Shown one piece after another: positions 1 to 7,193 of a stretch of 12,894 bases of DNA (positions are counted from its first letter, which is position 1; the number at the start of each line of letters is the position of its first letter). The notes under the pieces are model-generated. The model did no database searches and was not told the DNA's origin. It was given only the letters and a program-made list of their open reading frames with translations. A program made the position numbers and the translations under genes. This DNA comes from Acidobacteriaceae bacterium. GTDB lineage: Bacteria; Acidobacteriota; Terriglobia; Terriglobales; Acidobacteriaceae. The stretch spans positions 1 to 12,894 of the forward strand of contig PLKR01000374.1 of NCBI GenBank assembly GCA_003140655.1, read 5' to 3'.

Positions 1-80
1 ATGATGACCCGCACTGCGACAGTCCGAGTTGAGCGGGGTGACTGTCAGAATAGAGTCAACGGGGCACGGCGTGGGTCCTC

Positions 81-105
81 AAAAAGATCTCGGCATGATC
101 CGAGA
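81..105 (-). terminator. Rho-independent terminator behind the small frameshifted gene
   Basis: Read on the minus strand, a 6-bp perfect stem (TCTCGG / CCGAGA, 6-nt loop, plus-strand arms 88-93 and 100-105) is followed directly by TCTTTTT. This is the classical hairpin plus U-tract layout. It lies about 60 nt downstream of the stop codon of the minus-strand gene ending at 166, which supports that gene being, or having been, a transcribed unit. The stem is short, so termination may be partial. Confidence 0.6.
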
Positions 106-165
106 CTAAGAAACCTGGCCCAACTACGGTAAGGAGCGGATTCTCTACGGAAATGTAGCGTCGAC

Positions 166-556
166 TCAGTGGCTTGTAACGCTGCTCAAAGCCCCTGTCG
201 CTTGTTCCGCTTCGAGCCGACGGATCGTTGCCCGGAGCCAGGCACCGAGCGCTTCCTCAACCTCCTGCTGCGTCCCGGTGCGGTACAAAACCTCGAGGGT
301 CTTTCCACCCGGCGACAGAGGGATATGAATGCAAGGAGTTTGTTCCTCGCGCGCGTTCTCTGGGACGAATTGCATCAGAAGGCATTCGCTGCAGGGTTCG
401 CGGTCCTTAGGAGTTAAAGTTCATGCAAGTGGGGGAATCCTCGAAAACAAACCGTGCCTGCCAGGATTCGCGCGGCAATCGCCCGTATCCGCCTTGCTCA
501 AGAAACTCCAGTTCGAACTTCAGTACGTCCAGCAGGTTGCGATTATCCGTTGGCAT
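166..556 (-). pseudogene. Small conserved Cys-containing protein, split by a frameshift
   Basis: Two adjacent minus-strand frames read as one protein of about 129 residues. The first frame starts at ATG 556, behind a strong GGAGAGG ribosome site and with an in-frame stop upstream. It gives 49 residues (beginning MPTDNRNLLDVLKFELEFLE) and stops at 407-409. The second frame, offset by one base and open from 420, continues with PCSECLLMQF and ends at 166. The whole segment is one nucleotide longer than a whole number of codons, so one extra base (or loss of two) near 407-430 explains the break. The joined product has a possible zinc-type Cys pattern: PTC, then CSEC, then TPC. I recall similar full-length hypothetical proteins from Acidobacteriota; the function is unknown. 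The break may be a true mutation or a sequencing error. If this is not accepted as one gene, the second half alone (ATG 375 to 166) is a 69-residue ORF. Confidence 0.65.
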
Positions 557-943
557 AGCCTCTCCACTTCACGCGGCGATAGGACGCCCTACACTTTTCT
601 GCCAGCACTCCTAATGATACCCAGTCCAGGCTTTGCGATCTGTTCAATAAAGATCAGAATTGACTACCTGGCGAGTGGGCTCGGCGTGCAGGAAGGAACG
701 ACGAATCTCGTCGAGAAGAAGTTGACGAGGGTACGATGGCCTTTCACTTTTCGAAGAAGGCTGTTGCCGAGGAAGTGAAGGTCGCGTAGCCTATGACGGT
801 CGAGAGTCGCTAACTTTCAAGGGAGTTCCGGGGAACGTCCTCTGGAGATGGACTTTCGGACCCAGGTTTCGCAGTCGCGCCGTTCACCATCGAAACACAT
901 CATCTCTGGCTGACGCAATAGAATTGTTGCGAAGGACGGTCAC
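557..943. other. Divergent intergenic gap with no recognisable gene
   Basis: This 387-nt stretch separates the divergent start codons at 556 (-) and 944 (+), so promoters for both units are expected. I see no hexamer pair good enough to call. A short open frame without a usable start runs from 663 to the stop at 777-779, and a tiny in-frame ATG at 736 follows no clear ribosome site. A small inverted repeat (CGCAA/TTGCG, 914-918 and 927-931) sits just before the ribosome site of the next gene. Confidence 0.4.
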
Positions 944-2452
944 ATGGCACGCACCGTGGAAATCACCGACTTACTGCTGAGAGAAGCGCAACAGAGCCTT
1001 CTGGAAACCAGCATGGCGCTCGAAGACGTGGTCCCTGTGTGTGAAGATCTGGACAATGCGGGCTATTGGTCTGTGGAGTGTTGGGGCGGGATGGCATTCA
1101 ATTCCTGCATACGCTTTCTCAACGAAGACCCCTGGGAAAGGTTGCGGACTTACCGCAAGCTGCTCCCCAAGAGCAGACTGCAAATGCTTCTGCGCGGACA
1201 GAACCTGGTTGACCATCGGAACTTTGATGACTCAATCGTCCGCCGGTTTGTCGAGAAGGCGGCGCAGAATGGCATTGACGTCTTCCGCATCTTCGACGCA
1301 CTGAATGATGTTCGGAACCTGAAGGCCAGCGTTGAGGCCGTGAAGAGGGCCGGCAAGCACGCACAGGGCGCAATCTGCTATGGGCCGAGTCCAGTGCACA
1401 CGATCCCGGCTTTCGTGGATATCGCGCAGCAGATCAAGGGGATGGGCTGCGATTCAATCTGCGTGCAGGACGTTGACGGTCTACTTAAGCCACAGGCGGC
1501 CTACGATCTGGTCAAGGGGATCAAACAGAAGTGCGGAAGCGACACGCTGGTCAGCGTCCACACCCATTCGACGACGGGCGTGACCATGGTTTCGCTGATG
1601 AAGGCGATTGAAGCGGGATGCGACATGGTGGACACAGCGATCAGCTCTTTGGCACTGGGCCGCGGGCACAATCCCACCGAGAGCGTGGTTGCAATGCTGG
1701 AGGGGACCGGTTACGGGTCATGTCTGGACATTGAGAGGCTGCATCGCATCAAACAGCGTATTGCCAGCGTCCGTCCGCGTTACGGCGAATTCATCAATCA
1801 GCCCATCGGTGTTGAGACGGAGATTTTCCAGCACCAGATACCGGCAGCGCTCATCTTGAACATGGAATATCTGCTGAAGAGCCAGGGCACGCCCCATTTG
1901 CTGGACCAAGTGTTGGCGGAAATCCAGAACGTCCGCCGGGACGCCGGATATCCTGCGCTAGCCATCCCGGCAAGTGAAATCCTCGGCACCCAGGCAATGT
2001 TGAATGTCCTGCAAGGCAAGTATAAAGTGATCACCAGTGAGTTCGCCGACTTGATGCTCGGCTATTACGGCACAACGTTGGGAGAAAAGGACCCCGAGGT
2101 GGTCGACAAAGCAGCCACCCACGCGAACAAACCCGCCATCACCTGCCGCCCGGCCGATTTGCTCGATCCATCGTGGGAACGGCGGCGAACCGAGGCCCTA
2201 GCACTCGGCTGCAATGGTCGCGATGAAGATGTTTTGACATACGCCATGTTTCCCAAGACGGCCGCGCAGTTTTTCCAGACCCGGACGGCAGGCCCGAAAG
2301 ACATTGGTAAGGAATTGAGTAAAACCAAAGCCGGCCCCGAACCGGCGCCCGTGGAGAGCGCGAGCAGCAATACCAGGCCGGGAGAATCTCGGACCTACAT
2401 CATCAGCGTCAACGGTGAGGAACACAAAGTCACCGTGACATCGGCGCAGTGA
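944..2452 (+). CDS. Transcarboxylase 5S-like / conserved carboxylase-domain protein with altered active site
   Basis: This 502-residue protein matches the carboxytransferase (HMGL-like TIM barrel plus conserved carboxylase domain) of Propionibacterium transcarboxylase 5S, oxaloacetate decarboxylase alpha and pyruvate carboxylase. That family moves CO2 between carboxybiotin and a keto acid using a divalent metal. Matching blocks include YWSVECWGG (41-49), RFLNEDPWERLR (57-68), MLLRGQN (81-87), HTHSTTG (206-212) and DTAISSLALGRGHNPTES (230-247). The C-terminal strand-rich tail (about 484-499) follows a Pro-rich linker, and no biotin domain is attached. Several hallmark residues differ. The usual RDAHQS is REAQQS (13-18), so the metal-ligand Asp is Glu14 and its His is Gln16. 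The carbamylated Lys of the (K)DMxxLLKP motif is Gln175. The Thr of TPSSxxxGTQ is Ile341. His206, His208 and Arg84 remain. The start has AAGGA 7 nt upstream. It is the first gene of a carboxylase operon. The fold assignment is sure, the activity doubtful. Confidence 0.9.
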   Translation: MARTVEITDLLLREAQQSLLETSMALEDVVPVCEDLDNAGYWSVECWGGMAFNSCIRFLNEDPWERLRTYRKLLPKSRLQMLLRGQNLVDHRNFDDSIVRRFVEKAAQNGIDVFRIFDALNDVRNLKASVEAVKRAGKHAQGAICYGPSPVHTIPAFVDIAQQIKGMGCDSICVQDVDGLLKPQAAYDLVKGIKQKCGSDTLVSVHTHSTTGVTMVSLMKAIEAGCDMVDTAISSLALGRGHNPTESVVAMLEGTGYGSCLDIERLHRIKQRIASVRPRYGEFINQPIGVETEIFQHQIPAALILNMEYLLKSQGTPHLLDQVLAEIQNVRRDAGYPALAIPASEILGTQAMLNVLQGKYKVITSEFADLMLGYYGTTLGEKDPEVVDKAATHANKPAITCRPADLLDPSWERRRTEALALGCNGRDEDVLTYAMFPKTAAQFFQTRTAGPKDIGKELSKTKAGPEPAPVESASSNTRPGESRTYIISVNGEEHKVTVTSAQ

Positions 2453-2508
2453 CAACAAAGTCAGTGCCTGGGTTTTCAGATCTCTAACCCGTGCCAGGGA
2501 GGTCCAAC

Positions 2509-4083
2509 ATGCCGACACGAACACTCAAACCGGCGAGCGCGACCATGCAAGCGCGAGCCGCCGAACTTCGCGAGAAGCGCGCGAAGATCAAGGAGGGTGG
2601 CGGCAAACAACGCATCCAGAAGCAGCACCAATCCGGCAAGCTTACCGCGCGGGAACGCATCGACAAACTGGTCGATCACGGAAGCTTCCAGGAGATTGGT
2701 CTGTTCGCCAGGCACCGTGCCACCTACTTTGGCATGGCCGACAAAGATCTCCCCGCTGACGGTGTGGTCACCGGATGCGCGACGATAGATGGCCGTCTGG
2801 TCCACCTGGCCTGCCAGGATTTCACGGTAGCCGGCGGCGCAGCCGGGGAAGTGCACTGCGCCAAAATCACCGAGATGATGAAACTTTCCATGAAGACAGG
2901 AAGCCCGTTCATCTTCGTAAATGACTCCGGCGGGGCGCGCGTGCAGGAAGGCATCGACAGCCTGGCGGGCTATGCCAGCGTGTTCTACAACAACGTAATG
3001 CTCTCCGGGACTGTACCGCAGATTTCCATTATCTGCGGACCCTGCGCCGGCGGCGCAGCTTACAGTCCCGCGCTGACCGACTTCATCATTCAAACCAACC
3101 GAGCGCAGATGTTCATCACCGGTCCCCAGGTCATCAAGCAGGTCACGGGAGAGACCGTGACGGCGGACGAGTTGGGTGGGCCCGCGGCCCAAATGAATCG
3201 CTCCGGCGTCGTTCACCTAATTGCCGAGGACGACGATGGAGCGCTCGCTCTTGCCCGCCGTCTGCTGGGCTTCCTGCCGTCGAACAACCTCGAGGACCCG
3301 CCGCGGCTGACCTACAGCCTGGACTTGGAAGACGATCCTGCACTTAATGACTTGTTACCGGCAGAACCTAAAGTTGCCTATGACATTCGTACCCTGCTCA
3401 AACGTTTGCTCGACCATCAAGACTTCTTCGAGATCCAGCCCGGGTTTGCCCAGAATGTAGTGATCGGTTTCGGGCGCATCCAGGGGCGCACGGCGGGGAT
3501 CATCGCCAATCAACCCTGCGTTCTCGCGGGGGCGCTCGACATCGATGCCTCCGACAAGATGGCCCGCTTCATTCGATTCTGCAATGCCTTTAATATCCCA
3601 TTGCTCACTTTTGTCGATGTGCCCGGATTTCTGCCCGGGATTGAGCAGGAGTATGGCGGCATTATCCGTCATGGAGCGAAAATCCTGTTCGCCTACTCGG
3701 CGGCCACCGTCCCAAAGATAACGGTCGTAATACGCAAAGCCTACGGCGGAGCCTACATCGGCATGTGCTGTAAAGACCTCGGAGCGGATCGCGTGGTGGC
3801 TTGGCCGACAGCGGAAATCGCCGTCATGGGGGCCGAAGGCGCCGCGGAAATCGTCTTTCGCCATGAGATCGACTCCGCCGAAAACAAGAAGCAAAAGCGG
3901 GATGAACTGATCGAACTCTATCGCAGCACGTTCGCCAATCCCTATGTGTCCGCTGGCCGCCGGTTCGTGGATGACGTGATCGAGCCCTCCGAGACCAGGC
4001 GATACCTGGCCCTGGCTCTGGAGGCGTTGCACACCAAGCGAGAGCTTCGTCCAGCCAAGAAGCACGGGCTGATTCCCTTGTGA
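2509..4083 (+). CDS. Acyl-CoA carboxyltransferase, 12S / PccB-like subunit
   Basis: This is a crotonase-fold carboxyltransferase of 524 residues, the usual length for PccB, MmdA and transcarboxylase 12S. It transfers the carboxyl group between carboxybiotin and an acyl-CoA. Visible motifs are EGGGKQRI (29-36), the first oxyanion loop SGGARVQEG (140-148), GPCAGGAAYSPALTDF (177-192), VPGFLPGIEQE (371-381), AYGGAYIGMCCKDLGAD (411-427) and WPTAEIAVMGAEGAAE (432-447). The C-terminal RPAKKHG ending and the CKDLGAD segment resemble the 12S and methylmalonyl-CoA decarboxylase branch more than typical actinobacterial PccB. The residue after AYGGAY, a position tied to acyl chain choice in Streptomyces AccB/PccB, is Ile417 rather than Asp. 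That would permit acetyl-CoA, but a hydrophobic residue also occurs in 12S enzymes. I chose ATG 2509 because AGGGAGG lies 6 nt before it; an in-frame GTG at 2491 has no such site. Confidence 0.93.
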   Translation: MPTRTLKPASATMQARAAELREKRAKIKEGGGKQRIQKQHQSGKLTARERIDKLVDHGSFQEIGLFARHRATYFGMADKDLPADGVVTGCATIDGRLVHLACQDFTVAGGAAGEVHCAKITEMMKLSMKTGSPFIFVNDSGGARVQEGIDSLAGYASVFYNNVMLSGTVPQISIICGPCAGGAAYSPALTDFIIQTNRAQMFITGPQVIKQVTGETVTADELGGPAAQMNRSGVVHLIAEDDDGALALARRLLGFLPSNNLEDPPRLTYSLDLEDDPALNDLLPAEPKVAYDIRTLLKRLLDHQDFFEIQPGFAQNVVIGFGRIQGRTAGIIANQPCVLAGALDIDASDKMARFIRFCNAFNIPLLTFVDVPGFLPGIEQEYGGIIRHGAKILFAYSAATVPKITVVIRKAYGGAYIGMCCKDLGADRVVAWPTAEIAVMGAEGAAEIVFRHEIDSAENKKQKRDELIELYRSTFANPYVSAGRRFVDDVIEPSETRRYLALALEALHTKRELRPAKKHGLIPL

Positions 4084-4104
4084 GGTCCTTTAGGAGCAAA
4101 CCAA

Positions 4105-4311
4105 ATGGATTCCCAATCAAGCCGCTCATCGCAGCAGGTCACCCCCAAGACGCTGTCCGTGATCGCCGCAGCCGTCACGGAGTTTCTCGGCAAGAAGGTC
4201 CGGATTCGTTCAGCAAGAATGCTGCAGGAGCCACATGCCGTCGCCCGCTGGGCGCGGCAAGGGCGTGTGACGGTCCAAACTTCGCATAACATCACGCAGA
4301 GGGGACGCTGA
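4105..4311 (+). CDS. Small accessory subunit of the carboxytransferase (putative)
   Basis: This 68-residue ORF starts at an ATG with TAGGAG 8 nt upstream, 21 nt after the 12S-like gene and 46 nt before the biotin carrier gene. It reads VIAAAVTEFLGKKVRIRS in the middle and ends WARQGRVTVQTSHNITQRG. The pattern of a helix with xIAAAVxxFLGK, a short strand, then W-x-x-x-GR recalls the small delta/gamma/epsilon-like polypeptides found beside biotin-dependent decarboxylases and acyl-CoA carboxylases. In those complexes the small subunits help assembly. No membrane segment or metal motif is visible. Assignment to a named family is inference from pattern and context; that the gene is real is well supported by its ribosome site and operon position. 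Confidence 0.7.
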   Translation: MDSQSSRSSQQVTPKTLSVIAAAVTEFLGKKVRIRSARMLQEPHAVARWARQGRVTVQTSHNITQRGR

Positions 4312-4357
4312 CTCTCACTGCGAACGCCGAAATTACGGAAGCAAGGAAAGTCCGGGA

Positions 4358-4750
4358 ATGAAGCTCAACATCGAAATCGATGGGCAAATGTATGAAGTCG
4401 AGGTTGAGGTCGCCGAAGACGATTATCAGCCACAGATGCAAGACAACCGCCCCACGCCGGCGGCAACCACCATTCAATCGGTCGTATTGCGCACACCGCA
4501 CAAACCGGGGTCGTCCCTGGATCCCGATAATCACGAAGCCAAACTGTGCCGCAGTCCTCTGGCTGGAATCGTCGTGCATGTGCCGGTGGCCCCGGGACAG
4601 TACCTACAAGTGAACGATCTCATGGTTCTACTGGAAGCGATGAAGATGGAAACCGCCGTCATCTCGCCGGTGGAAGGAAAGCTCAAATCGGTCAACGTCG
4701 CGCCGGGAGAGTCGGTGAAGGTAAACCAGGTGCTGGTCGAATTCGACTGA
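4358..4750 (+). CDS. Biotin carboxyl carrier protein (transcarboxylase 1.3S-like)
   Basis: This is a 130-residue biotin carrier. An N-terminal strand segment (MKLNIEIDGQMYEVEVEV) matches the start of the Propionibacterium 1.3S subunit. A variable linker follows (about 22-60), then a biotinyl domain (about 63-129) with the biotin attachment motif EAMKMET, in which Lys96 should be biotinylated. The swinging arm carries CO2 between the two carboxytransferase sites. A separate carrier next to 12S- and 5S-like genes, with no biotin carboxylase nearby, fits a transcarboxylase-type complex, although a carboxylase using an unlinked AccC cannot be excluded. AAGGAA lies about 9 nt before the ATG. It is the last gene of the operon. 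Confidence 0.93.
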   Translation: MKLNIEIDGQMYEVEVEVAEDDYQPQMQDNRPTPAATTIQSVVLRTPHKPGSSLDPDNHEAKLCRSPLAGIVVHVPVAPGQYLQVNDLMVLLEAMKMETAVISPVEGKLKSVNVAPGESVKVNQVLVEFD

Positions 4751-4756
4751 CTTCGT

Positions 4757-4782
4757 GCAGCCGGACAATCCTGGGCGGCTGC
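4757..4782 (+). terminator. Possible terminator hairpin after the carboxylase operon
   Basis: A perfect 7-bp GC-rich stem (GCAGCCG / CGGCTGC, 12-nt loop) lies 6 nt after the biotin carrier stop codon. There is no U-tract on the plus strand, so it may act as a weak or 3'-protecting hairpin. Confidence 0.35.
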
Positions 4783-4848
4783 GCGCAATCCGTTGAGTCT
4801 GTGCATTCCACTTCGCACGTTATCGATGACAGATAGGCATGCAATACC

Positions 4849-4898
4849 CGGAGCGCCGCTAAAGCAGGTTGCGAACAGCGCTCCGAGCAGTGCTGCTC
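4849..4898. terminator. Hairpin cluster between convergent genes
   Basis: A perfect 8-bp inverted repeat (CGGAGCGC at 4849-4856, GCGCTCCG at 4878-4885) is followed at once by a compact palindrome GAGCAG-TG-CTGCTC (4885-4898). It sits between the plus-strand biotin carrier gene and the 3' end of the minus-strand phasin gene, where a bidirectional stop would be expected. No clear T-run flanks it, so the terminator role is inferred from position. Confidence 0.35.
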
Positions 4899-4934
4899 CG
4901 TGATAACGATGGAATTAACAAGAGGATGCGTGCC

Positions 4935-5366
4935 TCATGCCGTGCGTTTTGAGGCGGTCGCTGCCTTAGCTTCCTGCGCGGCGAGATCCAGCGCTTTCTT
5001 TTGCACTTCAACCGCGCGCTCGATCGATTGCTGCATGGTCTTTGTAAAGTCCGCCGCAACCTTTTGCGCCGAGTTGCCGCTATCCTTCCCGCTCTCCACC
5101 AGTGCAGCGGTCTGCTGCACTACATGGTCGATCACGCTCTTCTGTGCCTCGATGTATCCCTCAAAAGCTTGTCCGGCTAGGTCGAACATCCCAGGCACCG
5201 CCCGCACGCCCTCAGGGGCCTTCTTGCAAGCCGCGATCGCCTCCGCATTTTGCCGCACCGCGTCGTCGAGCGACTTCTTCTGCAACAAGGCTGCTCGTTC
5301 CACTCCTTTGATGAAGAGGCTCGCGAAGTCGGTGGGTTGATTGGTATTGGTCTTGGTCTTCGTCAT
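4935..5366 (-). CDS. Phasin family granule-associated protein
   Basis: This 143-residue, Ala/Lys/Gln-rich, fully helical protein has no signal peptide or membrane segment. Phasins coat PHA granules and control their size and number. Evidence is the pattern LLQKKSLDDAVRQNAEA (27-43), FDLAGQAFEGYIEAQKSV (61-78) and a C-terminal amphipathic helix with SIERAVEVQKKALDLA (about 113-128). It is a paralogue of the phasin at 7291: both share FD(L/V)AGQA, an xAxETQK/EAQK block and V(V/L)(V/Q)xQT. It lies in a locus with PhaR, PhaC and PhaB domains, which agrees with the call. AAGGAT sits 4-5 nt before the ATG. It is shorter than the second phasin by about 50 residues, mostly at the C-terminus. Confidence 0.85.
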   Translation of the reverse strand: MTKTKTNTNQPTDFASLFIKGVERAALLQKKSLDDAVRQNAEAIAACKKAPEGVRAVPGMFDLAGQAFEGYIEAQKSVIDHVVQQTAALVESGKDSGNSAQKVAADFTKTMQQSIERAVEVQKKALDLAAQEAKAATASKRTA

Positions 5367-5507
5367 TTTGATCCTTTTGATCTTTTCAGCTCCGCCGTTC
5401 CCGGCGCAGCGCCATTGTTGATGGTTGGGGTCTTGCGAAATCAGCTCTAGAGTTATCGATCACTCCAACATCGCATTGGAGGACAGCCAACGTCTGTGCA
5501 CAATTGA

Positions 5508-5532
5508 ACACTCTCCGATATAAGCAGAGTGT
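5508..5532. repeat. 7-bp inverted repeat in the gap between phasin and reductase genes
   Basis: ACACTCT (5508-5514) and AGAGTGT (5526-5532) form a perfect stem with an 11-nt loop. It lies about 50 nt behind the stop of the minus-strand reductase gene and about 140 nt before the phasin start. It could end reductase transcription or be an operator for the phasin promoter. No strong U-tract follows on the minus strand. Confidence 0.3.
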
Positions 5533-5581
5533 CCGGAATCGACCCTCGCCCGTGGGCCTAAGGGGCCCTGACCAAGCTCTG

Positions 5582-6490
5582 TCAAGTTCCGATTACGACG
5601 CCGCCATCGACGGAAATCACGGCACCGTGAATGAAACTTGCCTGGTCCGAAGCGAGCCAAAAGTATGTGTTGGCCACCTCTTCGGGTTTACCTGGCCGTC
5701 CCAGCGGTGTTCGTGCCACCATGGCTTCGAGGACTTTCTCGGGCATCGCCCTCACCATGTCTGTCGCAATAAATCCCGGAGCCACGGCATTGACGCGAAT
5801 CTTGTACTTGCCCAACTCCCGTGCCCACGTCCGCGTCATGCCGATAACACCGGCCTTGGAAGCCACGTAATTCGTCTGTCCGAAGTTCCCCAGGAGTCCC
5901 ACAACGGAGGCCGCGCACAGAATTACTCCCCCCCCACCCTTGATCATGTGGGGCACCACCGCGCGGGTCACCAGAAAGACGCCCTTCAAGTTGACCCCGA
6001 TCACCGAATCCCAGATCTCCTCGCTCATGATTGACTCGGGGCTGCCGCCGTTCCACTTCACCAATTGCGCGTCGCGAACGATGCCGGCATTGTTGATGAG
6101 AACGTCGATGCGGCCCCACTGCTCAACAACCGCGGCGGCGGCGGATTCGACCGCGCTCGCGTCGGTGACGTCAACGATTTGGAAATGAGACTCGCCCCCC
6201 GTCCTCTTGATCGCGGATTCGAGTTGAGTCGCGGTATCGGTCGAAACATCCCAGGCGGCAATTCGTGCGCCTTCCTCTGCGAAGCGCAACGCAGTCGCGC
6301 GTCCGATTCCGGCCACGGCTCCGGTGATTACGACAACTTTTCCACGCAGCCCGCTCTCTCTGGCTGGCTGCCGTTGTTCGCGGACGCCGGTCGTGTCCAT
6401 GGGTGTGAATTCAACTGGCTGAGAAGCATTGGGAACTATTGAGTCTTCAACCGGAACGCCTTCAGTAGATTCTTGCTCAGAGCGAGGCAT
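5582..6490 (-). CDS. Short-chain dehydrogenase/reductase (FabG/PhaB/3-hydroxybutyrate dehydrogenase type) with N-terminal extension
   Basis: This is a classical SDR of 302 residues. The Rossmann motif TGAVAGIG spans 56-63, NNAG is at 133-136, and the catalytic set is Asn168, Ser195, Tyr208 and Lys212 (NYVASK). PGFIATDM (238-245) is also typical. These enzymes interconvert 3-ketoacyl and 3-hydroxyacyl groups or similar keto/hydroxy substrates. The end of strand 2 reads IAAWD, with Asp81, which in classical SDRs favours NAD(H) over NADP(H). This differs from the PhaB domain in the fusion gene. In a PHA locus it could be an NADH-linked acetoacetyl-CoA reductase or a 3-hydroxybutyrate dehydrogenase for polymer breakdown. 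The first 48 residues are polar, Pro/Glu/Gln-rich and not part of the fold. The start at 6490 is supported by AGGAG 5 nt upstream; an inner Met31 has no ribosome site. Confidence 0.88.
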   Translation of the reverse strand: MPRSEQESTEGVPVEDSIVPNASQPVEFTPMDTTGVREQRQPARESGLRGKVVVITGAVAGIGRATALRFAEEGARIAAWDVSTDTATQLESAIKRTGGESHFQIVDVTDASAVESAAAAVVEQWGRIDVLINNAGIVRDAQLVKWNGGSPESIMSEEIWDSVIGVNLKGVFLVTRAVVPHMIKGGGGVILCAASVVGLLGNFGQTNYVASKAGVIGMTRTWARELGKYKIRVNAVAPGFIATDMVRAMPEKVLEAMVARTPLGRPGKPEEVANTYFWLASDQASFIHGAVISVDGGVVIGT

Positions 6491-6562
6491 TGAAGCTCCT
6501 GGTTATCACATTCTGTTGGGGGAAGCGCCTTGTTTGGGACAGAGTCAAGTACGCGTCCTGAT

Positions 6563-6578
6563 CGGGTGGGGGCGCCCG
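6563..6578. repeat. Small GC-rich hairpin between phaR and the reductase gene
   Basis: CGGGTG-GGGG-CGCCCG forms a 6-bp stem (one G-U pair) with a 4-nt loop, in the 119-nt gap between phaR and the downstream minus-strand reductase gene. No U-tract is present. It might lower read-through from phaR; the evidence is weak. Confidence 0.25.
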
Positions 6579-6609
6579 AACACAGAATAGCTGCCTTTGC
6601 CGCACTGCG

Positions 6610-7185
6610 TCAAGCCTTGCGGCGAGATTTTGGCCTCGGCCTGTTCTTCTTTGGTAAATGTTTGGTCAGCAAAGACTCCAGCTCTTCAATTCGTCGCTTG
6701 AGTTCGCCCACCTCACTAGCTTTCGCATGTGTTTCGGAGGCCGCCGGCGGCTGGTCTTGCTGCGACTGCGGGCCTCCAGGTCCTCCATTAGCGGCCGGAG
6801 GCTGGTCCCAGCGCCCCGGTTGGAACTCGAAAGGGTTCATCGGTGGCGGCAGGGCGCGGTAGGCGTTCTGGTACATGTCCATCATCGTTTTCATGTAGCG
6901 CAACGCATTCTCCTGCGTCGCCCTGCCGGAAGCGAGGATCATCTGGCGCAATGCGTCGAGAGGAAAAACGGAATCGGTTGTCTTGGCGTCCTCCAGCACG
7001 ATCTGCGCCAGCACCAGACGGGTCAGATCTTTCCCGGTTGCCGCATCGACGATCCGCACGTCATAGCCATCGCGCACCAGTTGGGCAACCTGGTCCTGAT
7101 TGATGTATTGACTGGTTAAAGTGTTGTAAAGACGTCGGTTCTCGTATTTCTTAATAATGAGTGGCTGAGGAATATTTGGTTTCAT
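6610..7185 (-). CDS. phaR: PHA synthesis regulator PhaR
   Basis: PhaR is a DNA-binding repressor that also binds nascent PHA granules; granule formation titrates it off phasin and other pha promoters. This 191-residue protein has the PHB/PHA accumulation regulator DNA-binding domain at about 9-65, with the hallmark KKYENRRLYNT (12-22) and SQYI (25-28). A second PHB_acc-type segment follows, with VFPLDALRQMI (73-83). Next comes a Pro/Gln/Gly-rich linker (112-150), a short predicted coiled coil VGELKRRIEELESLLTKHL (159-177) and a basic tail ending KSRRKA. It is divergent from the phasin gene, and the shared region holds a candidate operator, suggesting control of phasin and perhaps of itself. 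I chose ATG 7185 (weak AAGAG 5 nt upstream); an in-frame GTG at 7200 would add five residues. Confidence 0.92.
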   Translation of the reverse strand: MKPNIPQPLIIKKYENRRLYNTLTSQYINQDQVAQLVRDGYDVRIVDAATGKDLTRLVLAQIVLEDAKTTDSVFPLDALRQMILASGRATQENALRYMKTMMDMYQNAYRALPPPMNPFEFQPGRWDQPPAANGGPGGPQSQQDQPPAASETHAKASEVGELKRRIEELESLLTKHLPKKNRPRPKSRRKA

Positions 7186-7193
7186 CTTTTCTC

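Noticed and set aside
1..132. 43-residue open frame from the first base (two Met, Arg-rich)
   Set aside because: No visible ribosome site (window edge), no motif, and it overlaps the minus-strand terminator; not supportable.
329..778. 149-residue plus-strand open frame in the left gap
   Set aside because: It overlaps antisense the better supported frameshifted gene and reads as unstructured sequence with no motif.
944..2452. Calling the 5S-like gene an active oxaloacetate decarboxylase alpha or pyruvate carboxylase subunit
   Set aside because: No attached biotin domain, no membrane decarboxylase subunits nearby, and key metal/catalytic residues are replaced.
2476..3216. 246-residue minus-strand open frame antisense to the 12S-like gene
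   Set aside because: Low-complexity His/Gly/Arg-rich translation with no family motif; the plus frame is a clear carboxyltransferase. It is a shadow of GC-rich codon use.
3355..4065. 236-residue minus-strand open frame antisense to the 12S-like gene
   Set aside because: Same strand-shadow effect; no motif and no matching ribosome site.
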